A stretch of 64,000 nt of DNA from UBA935 sp031556725 (lineage in GTDB: Bacteria > Bacillota > Clostridia > Lachnospirales > Lachnospiraceae). Below the pieces are notes generated by a model that saw nothing but the letters and a program-made list of their open reading frames with translations, was not told the origin of the DNA and searched no databases. Both the position numbers and the translations under genes were made by a program. Below, piece after piece: positions 8,866-17,087 of this stretch. Numbering within the stretch: the first letter of the stretch is position 1; each line of letters begins with the position of its first letter. The stretch covers positions 1 to 64,000 of the forward strand of contig JAVBSL010000001.1 of assembly GCA_031556725.1 (NCBI GenBank), given 5' to 3'.

Positions 8866-9261
8866 ATGAAGAAAAATGAGTTGGGGGTTAGGATGATGGA
8901 GTTAAAGAGAATTGAACTGGATTTTACGGTGTGTAAGATAGAGGATATTACCGGGGTGGATTTTGGCCGGGAATTTGTGTTTTTGGCTAAGACGGATGAA
9001 GAATTATCACTGGTCTGTGAGACGGATTGCGTGCCAGGTAATGTATTGATTGCTGAAGACGGGTGGAAGGCACTTAAGATAATTGGTATGCTTGATTTTG
9101 GTATGGTTGGGGTGATAGCTGAAATATCCCGCCACCTGGCAGCGGCGGGAATCAGTTTGTTTGTTGTTTCTACTTATAATACGGATTATATCCTGCTTAA
9201 GGCGGATAGCTATGAAGCGGGGATAGAAGTATTGAGGAAACACGATTATATTATTCGATAA
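8866..9261 (+). CDS. ACT domain-containing protein
   Basis: This protein has about 131 residues if it starts at ATG 8866, which is preceded by GGGAGGG at 8850-8856; a second ATG pair at 8893/8896 is also possible. A longer in-frame opening back to 8677 runs through the riboswitch region and has no ribosome binding site. The C-terminal half carries an ACT-fold core: LDFGMVGVIAEISRHLAAAGIS then FVVSTYNTDYILL and a final helix-strand. This matches the small CASTOR/ACT proteins of Clostridia (two ACT-like halves), presumed amino-acid sensors. The 3' end overlaps the convergent gene by 11 bases. Ligand unknown. Confidence 0.8.
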   Translation: MKKNELGVRMMELKRIELDFTVCKIEDITGVDFGREFVFLAKTDEELSLVCETDCVPGNVLIAEDGWKALKIIGMLDFGMVGVIAEISRHLAAAGISLFVVSTYNTDYILLKADSYEAGIEVLRKHDYIIR

Positions 9262-10669
9262 CTGGGGTGATTAAATCCCATAAAGGGCAATCCTTGCGGT
9301 AGGGAGTAAGGTCCTCGGTGGGGAAGGGGGTATTTACCCAGCCCCGGGCAATGAGGCTATCATCCCGGTAGTGATAAACCAGTTCCATGTGGATGCCGTC
9401 TCCGCTGACGAAGAAATTAGTATAGTACCGGCCCTCCACCCAATACTCGGAAAGAAGCATTTCGGTGAAAAGCTCCGGCTTCAGGTAAAGCAGGGGAGCG
9501 CAGTCGGGATCTTCTTCCAACATGGTTTTGATCCACATTTCAGTAAAATCATCATTAATGTTGATGAAATCATACACATCGTAGACGGTTCCGTCTTTCA
9601 AATTAATATTCAAGGTATATATATCTTCAAATTCACCGAAAATACTTCCCCAGAAATAATGATCACGGATGATAATACTGACAAAATTTTCATCCATATA
9701 TCCGATTTGATAATCAACCACGCTGCTTAAATAAAGATACTCATTATCTGCCCATTCCTGCGTGTTTTCTTCGGTGGGATGCAGGTAGAAATCTTCGGTG
9801 TTCTTCATGGCACGGTCTCTGATCCTGAGGTTAATCTGGCTTTCGTATTCACTTCCGGTGCCGATTAACTGGGGATAGTATACTTCAAAATCAATATATG
9901 TGTCCTCATCATGATAGTAATCAGTAAAGGAAGATTCCTCAATATGATAGGGAAGGTCATCAGCCGCATAAGGGTTGAGCACTAAAGGCTCATCATCATA
10001 TTCCTCATCATAATTAAAATCGTTGTACTGGTAATCATCGTACTCATAATCATCGTACTCATAGTCATCGTATTTGTAATCATCATAAATATAATTACTC
10101 CAATCGTCATAATGACTCAAATCATACTTTAGTAATTGTGTAAAGAAAAATGCAAAAATGAGAAAGGCAATCAGGATAAGTAACCCACCGCCAATAGATA
10201 AGCCGATAATCAATCCTTTGCTGCTGGAAGCAGGCTTGATGTCGCCGGGGTAGATAAGAAACTGCATAGAGACCGGCGCTGACTCATCCAAAGCCACCTC
10301 CCGTTGGCAGATACGAAAGCCCAGATAACTGAACATCGCAATATCCGCCTTGGAGACAGTAGCGGTAATACAGCTGATCCGTAACTGGTTGGCACAAATC
10401 TGATAAATTTCCTGAAAAAGCAGTTTTTCCAAACCGCGATTTTTCCATAAGTCTTTGACATGCAAACATGCAACGTGACCACGGTTGGTCAAAATGGCGA
10501 GGCCCAGCGGGTTGAAATCATCATAGCAGCCCAAAACAAAAAATTCTTTGGATCGAATTTTGTGGAGTAAAAAGTCTTCCTCGATTAATGTCCGGTCATA
10601 GTTAAGATATGAGATGGCATCGGTTATATTTGCTTCGGTTATTGTTTTTACTTGCATGTGGACCTCCAT
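9251..10669 (-). CDS. GNAT-like domain fused to a membrane segment, Tyr-Asp repeats and a DUF3298-like domain
   Basis: This 472-residue protein has four parts. Residues 1-135 look like a GNAT acetyltransferase, with a strand-turn FFVLGCYDDFNPLGLAIL, a VKDLWKNRGLEKLL segment at the acetyl-CoA loop (degenerate R-x-x-G-x-G/A) and a FSYLGFRI end. Residues about 150-178 are one membrane segment. Residues about 190-235 are a YDDYEY-type acidic repeat. From about 250 to the end a domain resembles DUF3298/RsiV-like sequences (VYYPQLIG, EYESQINLRIRDRA, LKDGTVYDVYDFI). Topology would put the acetyltransferase inside and the rest outside. Start is the ATG with GGAGGT-like context; an in-frame ATG four codons later is possible. 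Function unknown. Confidence 0.75.
   Translation of the reverse strand: MEVHMQVKTITEANITDAISYLNYDRTLIEEDFLLHKIRSKEFFVLGCYDDFNPLGLAILTNRGHVACLHVKDLWKNRGLEKLLFQEIYQICANQLRISCITATVSKADIAMFSYLGFRICQREVALDESAPVSMQFLIYPGDIKPASSSKGLIIGLSIGGGLLILIAFLIFAFFFTQLLKYDLSHYDDWSNYIYDDYKYDDYEYDDYEYDDYQYNDFNYDEEYDDEPLVLNPYAADDLPYHIEESSFTDYYHDEDTYIDFEVYYPQLIGTGSEYESQINLRIRDRAMKNTEDFYLHPTEENTQEWADNEYLYLSSVVDYQIGYMDENFVSIIIRDHYFWGSIFGEFEDIYTLNINLKDGTVYDVYDFININDDFTEMWIKTMLEEDPDCAPLLYLKPELFTEMLLSEYWVEGRYYTNFFVSGDGIHMELVYHYRDDSLIARGWVNTPFPTEDLTPYRKDCPLWDLITPVIE
10032..10091. repeat. 15-bp coding tandem repeat (Tyr/Asp-rich linker)
   Basis: Four consecutive 15-base units: two identical TAATCATCGTACTCA copies at 10032-10046 and 10047-10061, then two diverged copies at 10062-10076 and 10077-10091. 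Read on the minus strand they encode the YDDYEY-like linker of the GNAT fusion protein. The period is a multiple of three, so copy number can change without frameshift. Confidence 0.9.
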
Positions 10670-10767
10670 TGATATGATGAATAAACATTATTTATATATT
10701 ATAACATTTAGGTGAGAATTGATATATGTTGTTAAAAAAACAAAGAAAATAGTCAAAAATGGAAAGA

Positions 10768-10796
10768 TTGTAATATTTAGAAAAATATGATAAGAT
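10768..10796 (+). promoter_or_regulatory. Candidate promoter of the formate dehydrogenase operon
   Basis: TTGTAA at 10768-10773, 17 bases, TAAGAT at 10791-10796, in an AT-rich stretch 52 bases before the first ATG. The -10 is only a moderate match; no clear operator is visible. Confidence 0.4.
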
Positions 10797-10847
10797 TACA
10801 TATTAAATGTTGCACTGAATGGATTATTTTGTGGAGGTTTTAGAGAT

Positions 10848-11336
10848 ATGGATATGGAATGGACCCGTGAGGAAAAACTCGCACTAATCCGCTTTAATGG
10901 TGGGAAAAAGGAAGATATTTTAAGCATCTTGCTGGAATTACAAAAGGCATCACCGAAGGGATGCATTGACAATGATACGGCAAGATTGGTTGCGGAGTAT
11001 CTGCAGATGCCCTACTCGGAAATTTGTCAGGTAGTATCTTTTTACGATATGTTGGAAACAAAGGTACAGGCTGAATTTGTTTTTAAAATATGTAACAGTA
11101 CGCCCTGCTTTTTCTCAAGAGCCAATGATATTGCTGACTTTTTGGAAAAGGAGCTTGGGATAAAGATGGGAGAGGTGACACCGGATGGCAAATTCTCTTA
11201 CCATTTTGTACCTTGTGTGGGCGCATGTGACATCGGACCGGTGGTCTGCGTGAAAGATGCTGTTTACGGAAATATAACCGCTGATTTTCTGCGGCAGTTG
11301 ATTAATGAGCTGCGGACCGGCAAGCGTTTTACTTAA
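10848..11336 (+). CDS. NuoE-like [2Fe-2S] subunit of NAD-linked formate dehydrogenase
   Basis: This 162-residue thioredoxin-like ferredoxin of the Complex1 24 kDa family has an N-terminal three-helix part followed by the cluster domain, with four Cys ligands C82 (CNSTPC), C87, C123 (CVGAC) and C127. The spacing matches NuoE, HndA and FdsG. It passes electrons between the NuoF-like flavoprotein and other clusters in the cytoplasmic enzyme. It is the first gene of a tight operon with the NuoF-like gene 15 bases downstream. The start follows GGAGGTTTTAGAGAT. Gene order (gamma, beta, alpha, FdhD) is the same as in fds operons of Proteobacteria. Confidence 0.9.
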   Translation: MDMEWTREEKLALIRFNGGKKEDILSILLELQKASPKGCIDNDTARLVAEYLQMPYSEICQVVSFYDMLETKVQAEFVFKICNSTPCFFSRANDIADFLEKELGIKMGEVTPDGKFSYHFVPCVGACDIGPVVCVKDAVYGNITADFLRQLINELRTGKRFT

Positions 11337-11351
11337 GAGAGAGGAGCGTTT

Positions 11352-12614
11352 ATGCAAGAATTTGAACCTGTTTTGTTAAAACGGCAAGGAAAGATGAAAA
11401 ATCCTGCCTCAGCAACTGAATATTGCGCCCTTGGTGGATTTGAGGCGCTTAAGAAAGCTGTGAAAATGACCGGCGAGGAGATTGCCGATGAGATGAGAGC
11501 AGCTAATCTGCGGGGCCGCGGCGGTGCCGGTTTTCCCCTGGCAGTAAAGTGGAAGGGAATGTACGAAAATCCGGATTTCCCCAAATATCTGGTTTGTAAC
11601 GCTGACGAAAGCGAGCCGGGTACTTTTAAGGACAAAAAGTTACTGGAAACAGATCCTTTAAGTGTTATCGAGGGTATGCTGATAGCCGCATATCATTTCC
11701 GGTCAGAAAGAAGTTATATCTATATCCGTGGAGAGTATAAGCTGATTCAGGAACTCTTCATAGAAGCAGTACAGAGTGCGGAAAAAGCTGGATTTATGGG
11801 AAAAAATATCATGGGGATTGAAGGCTTTGACCACATGATAACCGTGATTTCCGGCAGTGGAGCCTATATTTGCGGTGAAAACTCAGCTCTTCTTAATTCC
11901 ATTGAAGGCGGTGCCGGCAGACCTCGTATAAAACCCTCCCATGAGATGGGATTATACGGTAAACCGACTCTTGTTAATAATGTGGAAACCTTTGCCTGTA
12001 TTCCGGAGATTGTGAATAAGGGCGGTAAAGCGTTCCTGGAATTAGGTGATGAAAGCGGGGGCGGAACAAAGCTGATTTCGCTTTCCGGACATATCAAGAA
12101 TCGTGGTGTATATGAGATTCCGTTAGGGGTTCCCTTGCACGAGATTTTATATTCCGAAAAATATGGCGGCGGAACATCTACCAGCCGGCCCATCCAGTTT
12201 TGTCATTTTGGCGGGCATTCCGGAGCAATCGGTTTTAGTGAGCAGTTAAACTGTAACTACAGCTATGGTGATCTGCAGGCCAATGGTTTGTCCATCGGCT
12301 CAGGAGCGATTGTTGTTATGGATTACAGTGTAGATGTTATTGAGTATTTGAAAAAGGTAATGGAGTTTTTTGCCCACGAGTCCTGCGGCCGTTGTACCCC
12401 TTGCCGGATCGGAGTAGTCCGGATGCTGGAGCACATCAATTCCTTTTATGAAGGAACGGCAGTGGAAGGGGATATTGAAAAGCTGGAAGAATTGATTGAA
12501 CAGGTAACCTCTCTTTCCGCATGCGGGTTGGGACAGGCTTGCGGAACAGCCGTAAAATCTGTGCTGAAGCAGCGCAGAGGAGACTTTGATTCACGGATAG
12601 GAGGGCTTAGATAA
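11352..12614 (+). CDS. NuoF-like NAD(H)/FMN subunit of formate dehydrogenase
   Basis: This 420-residue flavoprotein of the Complex1 51 kDa family has a glycine-rich FMN/NADH site LRGRGGAGFP around residues 53-62, NADESEPGTFKD near 82-93, a SLBB-like middle domain, and a [4Fe-4S] site ESCGRCTPCR (C345, C348, C351) plus distal C391. It would exchange electrons with NAD(H). It lacks both the N-terminal thioredoxin domain of FdsB/HydB and the C-terminal two-cluster ferredoxin domain of electron-bifurcating HydB, so it is a minimal core. That favours a simple NAD-linked enzyme, although other bifurcating arrangements cannot be excluded. Its last base overlaps the first of the catalytic subunit gene. 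Confidence 0.92.
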   Translation: MQEFEPVLLKRQGKMKNPASATEYCALGGFEALKKAVKMTGEEIADEMRAANLRGRGGAGFPLAVKWKGMYENPDFPKYLVCNADESEPGTFKDKKLLETDPLSVIEGMLIAAYHFRSERSYIYIRGEYKLIQELFIEAVQSAEKAGFMGKNIMGIEGFDHMITVISGSGAYICGENSALLNSIEGGAGRPRIKPSHEMGLYGKPTLVNNVETFACIPEIVNKGGKAFLELGDESGGGTKLISLSGHIKNRGVYEIPLGVPLHEILYSEKYGGGTSTSRPIQFCHFGGHSGAIGFSEQLNCNYSYGDLQANGLSIGSGAIVVMDYSVDVIEYLKKVMEFFAHESCGRCTPCRIGVVRMLEHINSFYEGTAVEGDIEKLEELIEQVTSLSACGLGQACGTAVKSVLKQRRGDFDSRIGGLR

Positions 12615-15319
12615 TGTCAGACTACATAAATATTACAGTAAATAATAAGCCTTGCCAGGTGGCTCCCAATACTTCCATATTGGAAGCCTGCCGCGGAATG
12701 GGAATAGATATTCCCACCCTTTGTTATTTGGAGGATGAACTGCCGGATGGTTCGTGCCGGATGTGTATCGTGGAAGTGGAAAACGGATACAAAAACGGTC
12801 TTGTAGCATCCTGTAATGAGTCCTGCAAAGATGGGATGACGGTTTACACACATTCTGATAAGGTAAAGGAGTCAAGGCGCTTTATTCTGGATCTGCTGTT
12901 AAGTAATCACACCATGAACTGCTTTGCCTGCGCCAAAAACAGTATTTGTAAACTGCAGGAATATGCGCTGGAATATGGCATTGACAGAACCAGTTTTGAA
13001 AAGGGCAAACGTACAAATATCGGCGGTCAGGATACCACCAGTCCGTTTTTTAACTATAATCCGGAACTTTGTATCTTATGCTCCCGATGCGTGCGGGTAT
13101 GCCAAAAGAAACAGGGCCGGGCAGCAATTGGCATCTTAGGCCGGGGATTTTCAGCTAAAATCAGTCCGGGATATGATTTGCCATGGAACCAGTCCGATTG
13201 TGAATCCTGCGGTAACTGTGTTTCCGCCTGTCCCACCGGTGCCCTTTCTGCCAAAGACAATAGACGGGATTATCGGATGTGGGAAGTGGAAAGTGTTCGG
13301 ACCACCTGTCCTCACTGTGCCACCGGATGTCAGATGGATCTGTTAGTCAAGAATAATAAGGTGGTGGGTGTGAATCCGGCAAACGGTCCTTCCAATAAAG
13401 GATTGTTGTGCGTAAAGGGTAAATTCGGTTCTTATAAATTTATCGGTTCTTCGGACCGCCTGCAGCATCCATTAATTAAGAAAAACGGTATATTTGAACA
13501 GGCTACCTGGGAGGAAGCTCTTTCCCTGATAGCTGATAAACTGGGAGCAATCAAACAAAAAGACGGTGCTGATGCAATTGCCGGTTTTTCCTGTTCGCGG
13601 GCTACCAATGAAGATAATTATGTGTTCCAGAAAATGATGCGTGCTGCTATCGGTACCAACAATGTGGATAACTGCGCCAGAGTATGCCATTCGGCCTCGG
13701 TACATGGCCTGGCGATTACATTAGGCTCCGGTGCCATGACCAATCCCATCGAGGATATTACCCAGGGCGTAGATGCCATTTTACTGGTGGGTTCCAATCC
13801 TACAGAAGCCCATCCGGTTGTAGGTGCGCAGATCCGTAAAGCCGTTCGGGAAGGTGCCCGGCTGATCGTGGTGGATCCCCGAAAAATAGATCTGGTGGAT
13901 CAGGCAACGGTTCATCTGCAGATCAAGCCGGGAACCAACGTTGCTTTTGCCAACGGGATGATACATATTATAATCAAAGAAGGATTGTGCGATGAAGAAT
14001 ATATCCGTAATCGTACCGAAGGCTTTGAAGAACTGCGCCGGATTGTTGAAGAGTATACTCCGGAAAAAGTAGCTCAAATCTGCGGTATTGATGCAGAAGA
14101 CCTAAGAAAAGCAGCAATGATATATGCCAAAGCAGCAAAGGCACCGATTATCTATTGCCTTGGAGTTACCGAACATTCCAGCGGTACGGTTGGGGTAATG
14201 AGCTTATCCAATATTGCCATGGCAGTGGGCAAGCTTGGTAAATCGGGCTGTGGGATCAATCCTTTGCGGGGCCAGAACAATGTTCAGGGGGCCTGTGACA
14301 TGGGATGTCTGCCCAATCAATTCCCGGGATATCAGAAGGTGGCAGATCCGGAAGTGGTGGCCAAGTTTGAAGGCGCATGGAATACTAAGCTTAATCCCAA
14401 TATCGGTTTGATGTCTACGCAGGTTATTCCGGCGGCTAAGGAAGGAAAGATAAAAGGACTTTACATCTTCGGTGAAGATCCGGTAGTAACCGATCCGGAC
14501 ACCGCTCATGTAGTTGCAGGACTTAAAAATCTGGAGTTTATGGTGGTACAGGATCTGTTTATGACCGAAACGGCACAGCTTGCCGATGTGGTACTGCCAG
14601 GGGTGTGCTATGCTGAAAAAGAGGGCACCTTTACCAATACGGAACGCCGTGTGCAGCGGGTTCGTAAGGCCGTTGACGGGCCGGGCGAAAGCCGGTTGGA
14701 TTATGATATTTTCAGTGATGTTATGACCCGTATGGGGTATCCTTGTGAATATCAAAGCGCTGCGGACATTATGAAAGAAATTGCATCTGTAACACCGTCC
14801 TTTAAGGGTATCAGTTTTGAACGGCTGGATAATGGTGAAACATTGCAGTGGCCTTGCGTGAGCGATACCGACAAGGGTGTGTATTATCTGCATAAGGATA
14901 AGTTTTCCAGAGGGCTGGGGCTCTTTTACCCGGCTGAATACAAACCCTCTCAGGAGCTGGCTGACGAGGAATATCCGCTGGTGCTGATTACGGGCCGGAT
15001 GCTTTATCACTATAATACCGGAGCCATGACCCATAGAACCGAAGGAATCCAGGAAGTAGAAGACAGCTCTTACATTGAAATCAACTATGAAGATGCGGCT
15101 GAGCTGGGAATTGCCCATGGCGGTCTTGTTAAAGTGGCTTCCCGCCGGGGTGAAATCGAAACGGTTGCCCGGGTAGGTAACAGGGTGAACACGGGAGAAG
15201 TATTTATGACCTTCCATTTCCCTGATGGCAATGCCAATAAGCTGACCAATTCGGTGTTTGACGATATTGCCCATATACCGGAATATAAGGTTTGTGCGGT
15301 TAAGGTGAGAAAGGCGTGA
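12614..15319 (+). CDS. fdhA: Formate dehydrogenase catalytic subunit, Mo-bis-MGD, Cys type
   Basis: This 901-residue enzyme has, in order, a NuoG-like [2Fe-2S] domain (C37, C48, C51, C67), a His-Cys3 cluster (H99, C103, C106, C112), two [4Fe-4S] ferredoxin motifs (CILCSRCVRVCQ, CESCGNCVSACPTG), a further cluster motif CPHCATGC, then molybdopterin oxidoreductase and dinucleotide-binding domains. The active-site residue is Cys358 in the ARVCHSASV motif, where Sec enzymes have U; the frame has no internal TGA. It interconverts formate and CO2 in the cytoplasm, with NAD(H) via the two upstream subunits. The neighbouring fdhD, moa, mob and mod genes support the role. AGGAGGG lies just before the ATG. 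Confidence 0.95.
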   Translation: MSDYINITVNNKPCQVAPNTSILEACRGMGIDIPTLCYLEDELPDGSCRMCIVEVENGYKNGLVASCNESCKDGMTVYTHSDKVKESRRFILDLLLSNHTMNCFACAKNSICKLQEYALEYGIDRTSFEKGKRTNIGGQDTTSPFFNYNPELCILCSRCVRVCQKKQGRAAIGILGRGFSAKISPGYDLPWNQSDCESCGNCVSACPTGALSAKDNRRDYRMWEVESVRTTCPHCATGCQMDLLVKNNKVVGVNPANGPSNKGLLCVKGKFGSYKFIGSSDRLQHPLIKKNGIFEQATWEEALSLIADKLGAIKQKDGADAIAGFSCSRATNEDNYVFQKMMRAAIGTNNVDNCARVCHSASVHGLAITLGSGAMTNPIEDITQGVDAILLVGSNPTEAHPVVGAQIRKAVREGARLIVVDPRKIDLVDQATVHLQIKPGTNVAFANGMIHIIIKEGLCDEEYIRNRTEGFEELRRIVEEYTPEKVAQICGIDAEDLRKAAMIYAKAAKAPIIYCLGVTEHSSGTVGVMSLSNIAMAVGKLGKSGCGINPLRGQNNVQGACDMGCLPNQFPGYQKVADPEVVAKFEGAWNTKLNPNIGLMSTQVIPAAKEGKIKGLYIFGEDPVVTDPDTAHVVAGLKNLEFMVVQDLFMTETAQLADVVLPGVCYAEKEGTFTNTERRVQRVRKAVDGPGESRLDYDIFSDVMTRMGYPCEYQSAADIMKEIASVTPSFKGISFERLDNGETLQWPCVSDTDKGVYYLHKDKFSRGLGLFYPAEYKPSQELADEEYPLVLITGRMLYHYNTGAMTHRTEGIQEVEDSSYIEINYEDAAELGIAHGGLVKVASRRGEIETVARVGNRVNTGEVFMTFHFPDGNANKLTNSVFDDIAHIPEYKVCAVKVRKA

Positions 15320-15326
15320 AAAAGCT

Positions 15327-16022
15327 GTGACGGAGTCCGCAAGGAATTATAAAATAAAGAGATATGACTTTAACGATAGTATGGAAAAGCTTTTTGAGGA
15401 TATCGTGGCGGTTGAACATACACTTATGCTGGTTATGGAATCAGGAGAATCTTTTGAAGTAGCTTGCACCGCAGATGAATATTTAAAAGAACTGGTAATC
15501 GGGAGATTGTATACGGAGGGCTTCATAACAGAAGCAGCAGATGTAAAAAATCTGGATTTTTCCAACGATAAGAGCAGCGTCAGGGTATCCGTAATAAGTG
15601 AGGGAAAAAAGCATTTACAGCCTGAAAAAATAAAAAAGGCTTCTGTAGATATGCCGGAAGTTAAGGAATTAATTAATATATTCGAAGAAAACGCGAGGCT
15701 TGCTGATGATACCGGTGCCATGCACAGTTGTATGATCTGGGCAGGCGGTAAGGTACGTTGTACAGCCTATGATATGGGGCGCAATAATGCTATTGACAAG
15801 GCAGTGGGAATGGCTTTGGAACAGAAGCTTGACTTGCGGGTAAGCATGCTTTTCACCAGTGCCCGTGTTCCGGCCGGAATTGTTGGGAAGGCAGTTAATG
15901 CAGGGATTCCGGTTGTAATCGCAAGGGGGGCACCTACCAGCGCAGCAATTGAACTGGCCAAGGCGCACGATATAAGACTTTTGGCATTTGCCAGCCGACA
16001 ACGGGTTAATATCTATTGTTGA
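15327..16022 (+). CDS. fdhD: Formate dehydrogenase accessory sulfurtransferase FdhD
   Basis: This 231-residue protein of the FdhD/NarQ family transfers sulfur from a cysteine desulfurase to the molybdenum cofactor before insertion in FdhA. Conserved stretches are ADEYLKELVIGRLYTEGFI, the TGAMHSCMIW segment containing C135 (position of the swinging Cys loop), DMGRNNAIDKA and the C-terminal GAPTSAAIELA. Escherichia coli FdhD uses a CxxC pair; here a single Cys is present in that loop. It starts with GTG, seven bases after the fdhA stop and with only a weak GAAAGG site, so it probably depends on translational coupling. The 3' end overlaps the convergent mobAB gene by 17 bases. Confidence 0.93.
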   Translation: MTESARNYKIKRYDFNDSMEKLFEDIVAVEHTLMLVMESGESFEVACTADEYLKELVIGRLYTEGFITEAADVKNLDFSNDKSSVRVSVISEGKKHLQPEKIKKASVDMPEVKELINIFEENARLADDTGAMHSCMIWAGGKVRCTAYDMGRNNAIDKAVGMALEQKLDLRVSMLFTSARVPAGIVGKAVNAGIPVVIARGAPTSAAIELAKAHDIRLLAFASRQRVNIYC

Positions 16023-17085
16023 GATAATTGGCAATGATGTCACAAATGGCGCTGTAATCATCTGGGGATACCGTGGGAACATTGTTAAGACGAACCGCAG
16101 TATCCGTACAGAGGCAAAGCAGGGTAGATGGGTCACAGACAGATGCAGCGGAAACAGCTTCCCGCAACACCTCTATTTTGGGGTAGGGACTGTGTTTGCC
16201 CCCTTCATACAAAACCAGATCAGCTTCGGGAAAACAGGGAAGAAGCTCTTCGAGAGCAGTACCTTGGCAGGATTTGGTAAGCATATAGCGATAATCCGAA
16301 TAGACCGCAACATTTGCGGCGCCGGCCTGACGCAGTAGGAAGCTGTCGGTGCCCGGTACGTCAGGGAGGAAATCGTGGCCGTCATGCTTGACGACAGCAA
16401 TATTATAGCCTGCTTGATGCAGCAAAGGAATGATTCCGGCAAGTAAAGTAGTCTTGCCGGAATTTTTAATGCCGCTCACGGCAATCACCGGGGGTGGCAG
16501 TGTTTTTTTCAGCAAAAGAGCATATTCTTCCGGGGTGTTGATATTTGCCACTGTTTCATCCGGGTAGACAGAGTGCTTTAAGGACACTTCCTTTACCCGC
16601 AGTTCCCTTAAAGCATTTCTCATTCTGAAATCACCCTGCAGGATCTGCTTTTTCAGTACCGGCATGGTACTTTTGGAATAATATCCGCAGAGCGGATGTA
16701 CCCGGCCATTGCGGTCGGAAAGGATAATGACATTGGTGTCATTACCTGCATAGGACAAAATATATTCTGCCAGTCCGTGCTTGAAAAGGGGCATATCGCA
16801 GCAGACCACAAACAGACCCTCCGAACGGCAGGCCATAAGGGCAGAGTAAATACCGCCAATGGCACCACTGTCAGGATAAAGATCCGGTACGTTTGTGAAA
16901 CCATTCAAACTCAGTGATTCGGAGGTGCCGGTAGAAAGCAGCAGTTCATCAAAAAGGGAAGCACCGGATTGGCGAAGCTCAGCACCGATACGCTCTAAAA
17001 AAGTCTGGTTATCTATGGGAAGGTAGTTCTTATCTCTACCCATTCGGCGGCTTGTACCGCCACCAAGAATGACCGCGCTAGTCAA
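16006..17085 (-). CDS. mobAB: MobA-MobB fusion: molybdenum cofactor guanylyltransferase with GTP-binding adaptor
   Basis: This 359-residue two-domain protein has at residues 1-195 a MobA nucleotidyltransferase with the N-terminal LGGGTSRRMGRDK GTP-binding loop and CDMPLF metal-site motif. After a short PPPVIAV linker, residues about 198-359 are MobB with P-loop GIKNSGKTTL near 205-214 and the DGHDF and GTDSFLLRQAG motifs. Together these attach GMP to Mo-molybdopterin, producing the bis-MGD needed by the formate dehydrogenase. It lies two bases downstream of moeA on the same strand. The fusion of both functions in one chain is seen in Clostridia. AGGTTTTTA precedes the ATG. Confidence 0.93.
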   Translation of the reverse strand: MTSAVILGGGTSRRMGRDKNYLPIDNQTFLERIGAELRQSGASLFDELLLSTGTSESLSLNGFTNVPDLYPDSGAIGGIYSALMACRSEGLFVVCCDMPLFKHGLAEYILSYAGNDTNVIILSDRNGRVHPLCGYYSKSTMPVLKKQILQGDFRMRNALRELRVKEVSLKHSVYPDETVANINTPEEYALLLKKTLPPPVIAVSGIKNSGKTTLLAGIIPLLHQAGYNIAVVKHDGHDFLPDVPGTDSFLLRQAGAANVAVYSDYRYMLTKSCQGTALEELLPCFPEADLVLYEGGKHSPYPKIEVLREAVSAASVCDPSTLLCLCTDTAVRLNNVPTVSPDDYSAICDIIANYLNNRY

Positions 17086-17087
17086 TG

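Noticed and set aside
10010..10105. Repeated units considered as a CRISPR or intergenic repeat
   Set aside because: Units are 15 bp without spacers and fully coding for a Tyr/Asp linker, so they are an in-gene minisatellite.
14204..15274. Long 356-residue open frame on the minus strand inside fdhA
   Set aside because: Antisense to a conserved catalytic subunit, no ribosome binding site, composition reflects the opposite strand's codon bias.
12614..15319. Possible selenocysteine codon in formate dehydrogenase
   Set aside because: The active-site codon 13685-13687 is TGC (Cys) and the frame has no TGA before the true stop, so no Sec or SECIS element is expected.
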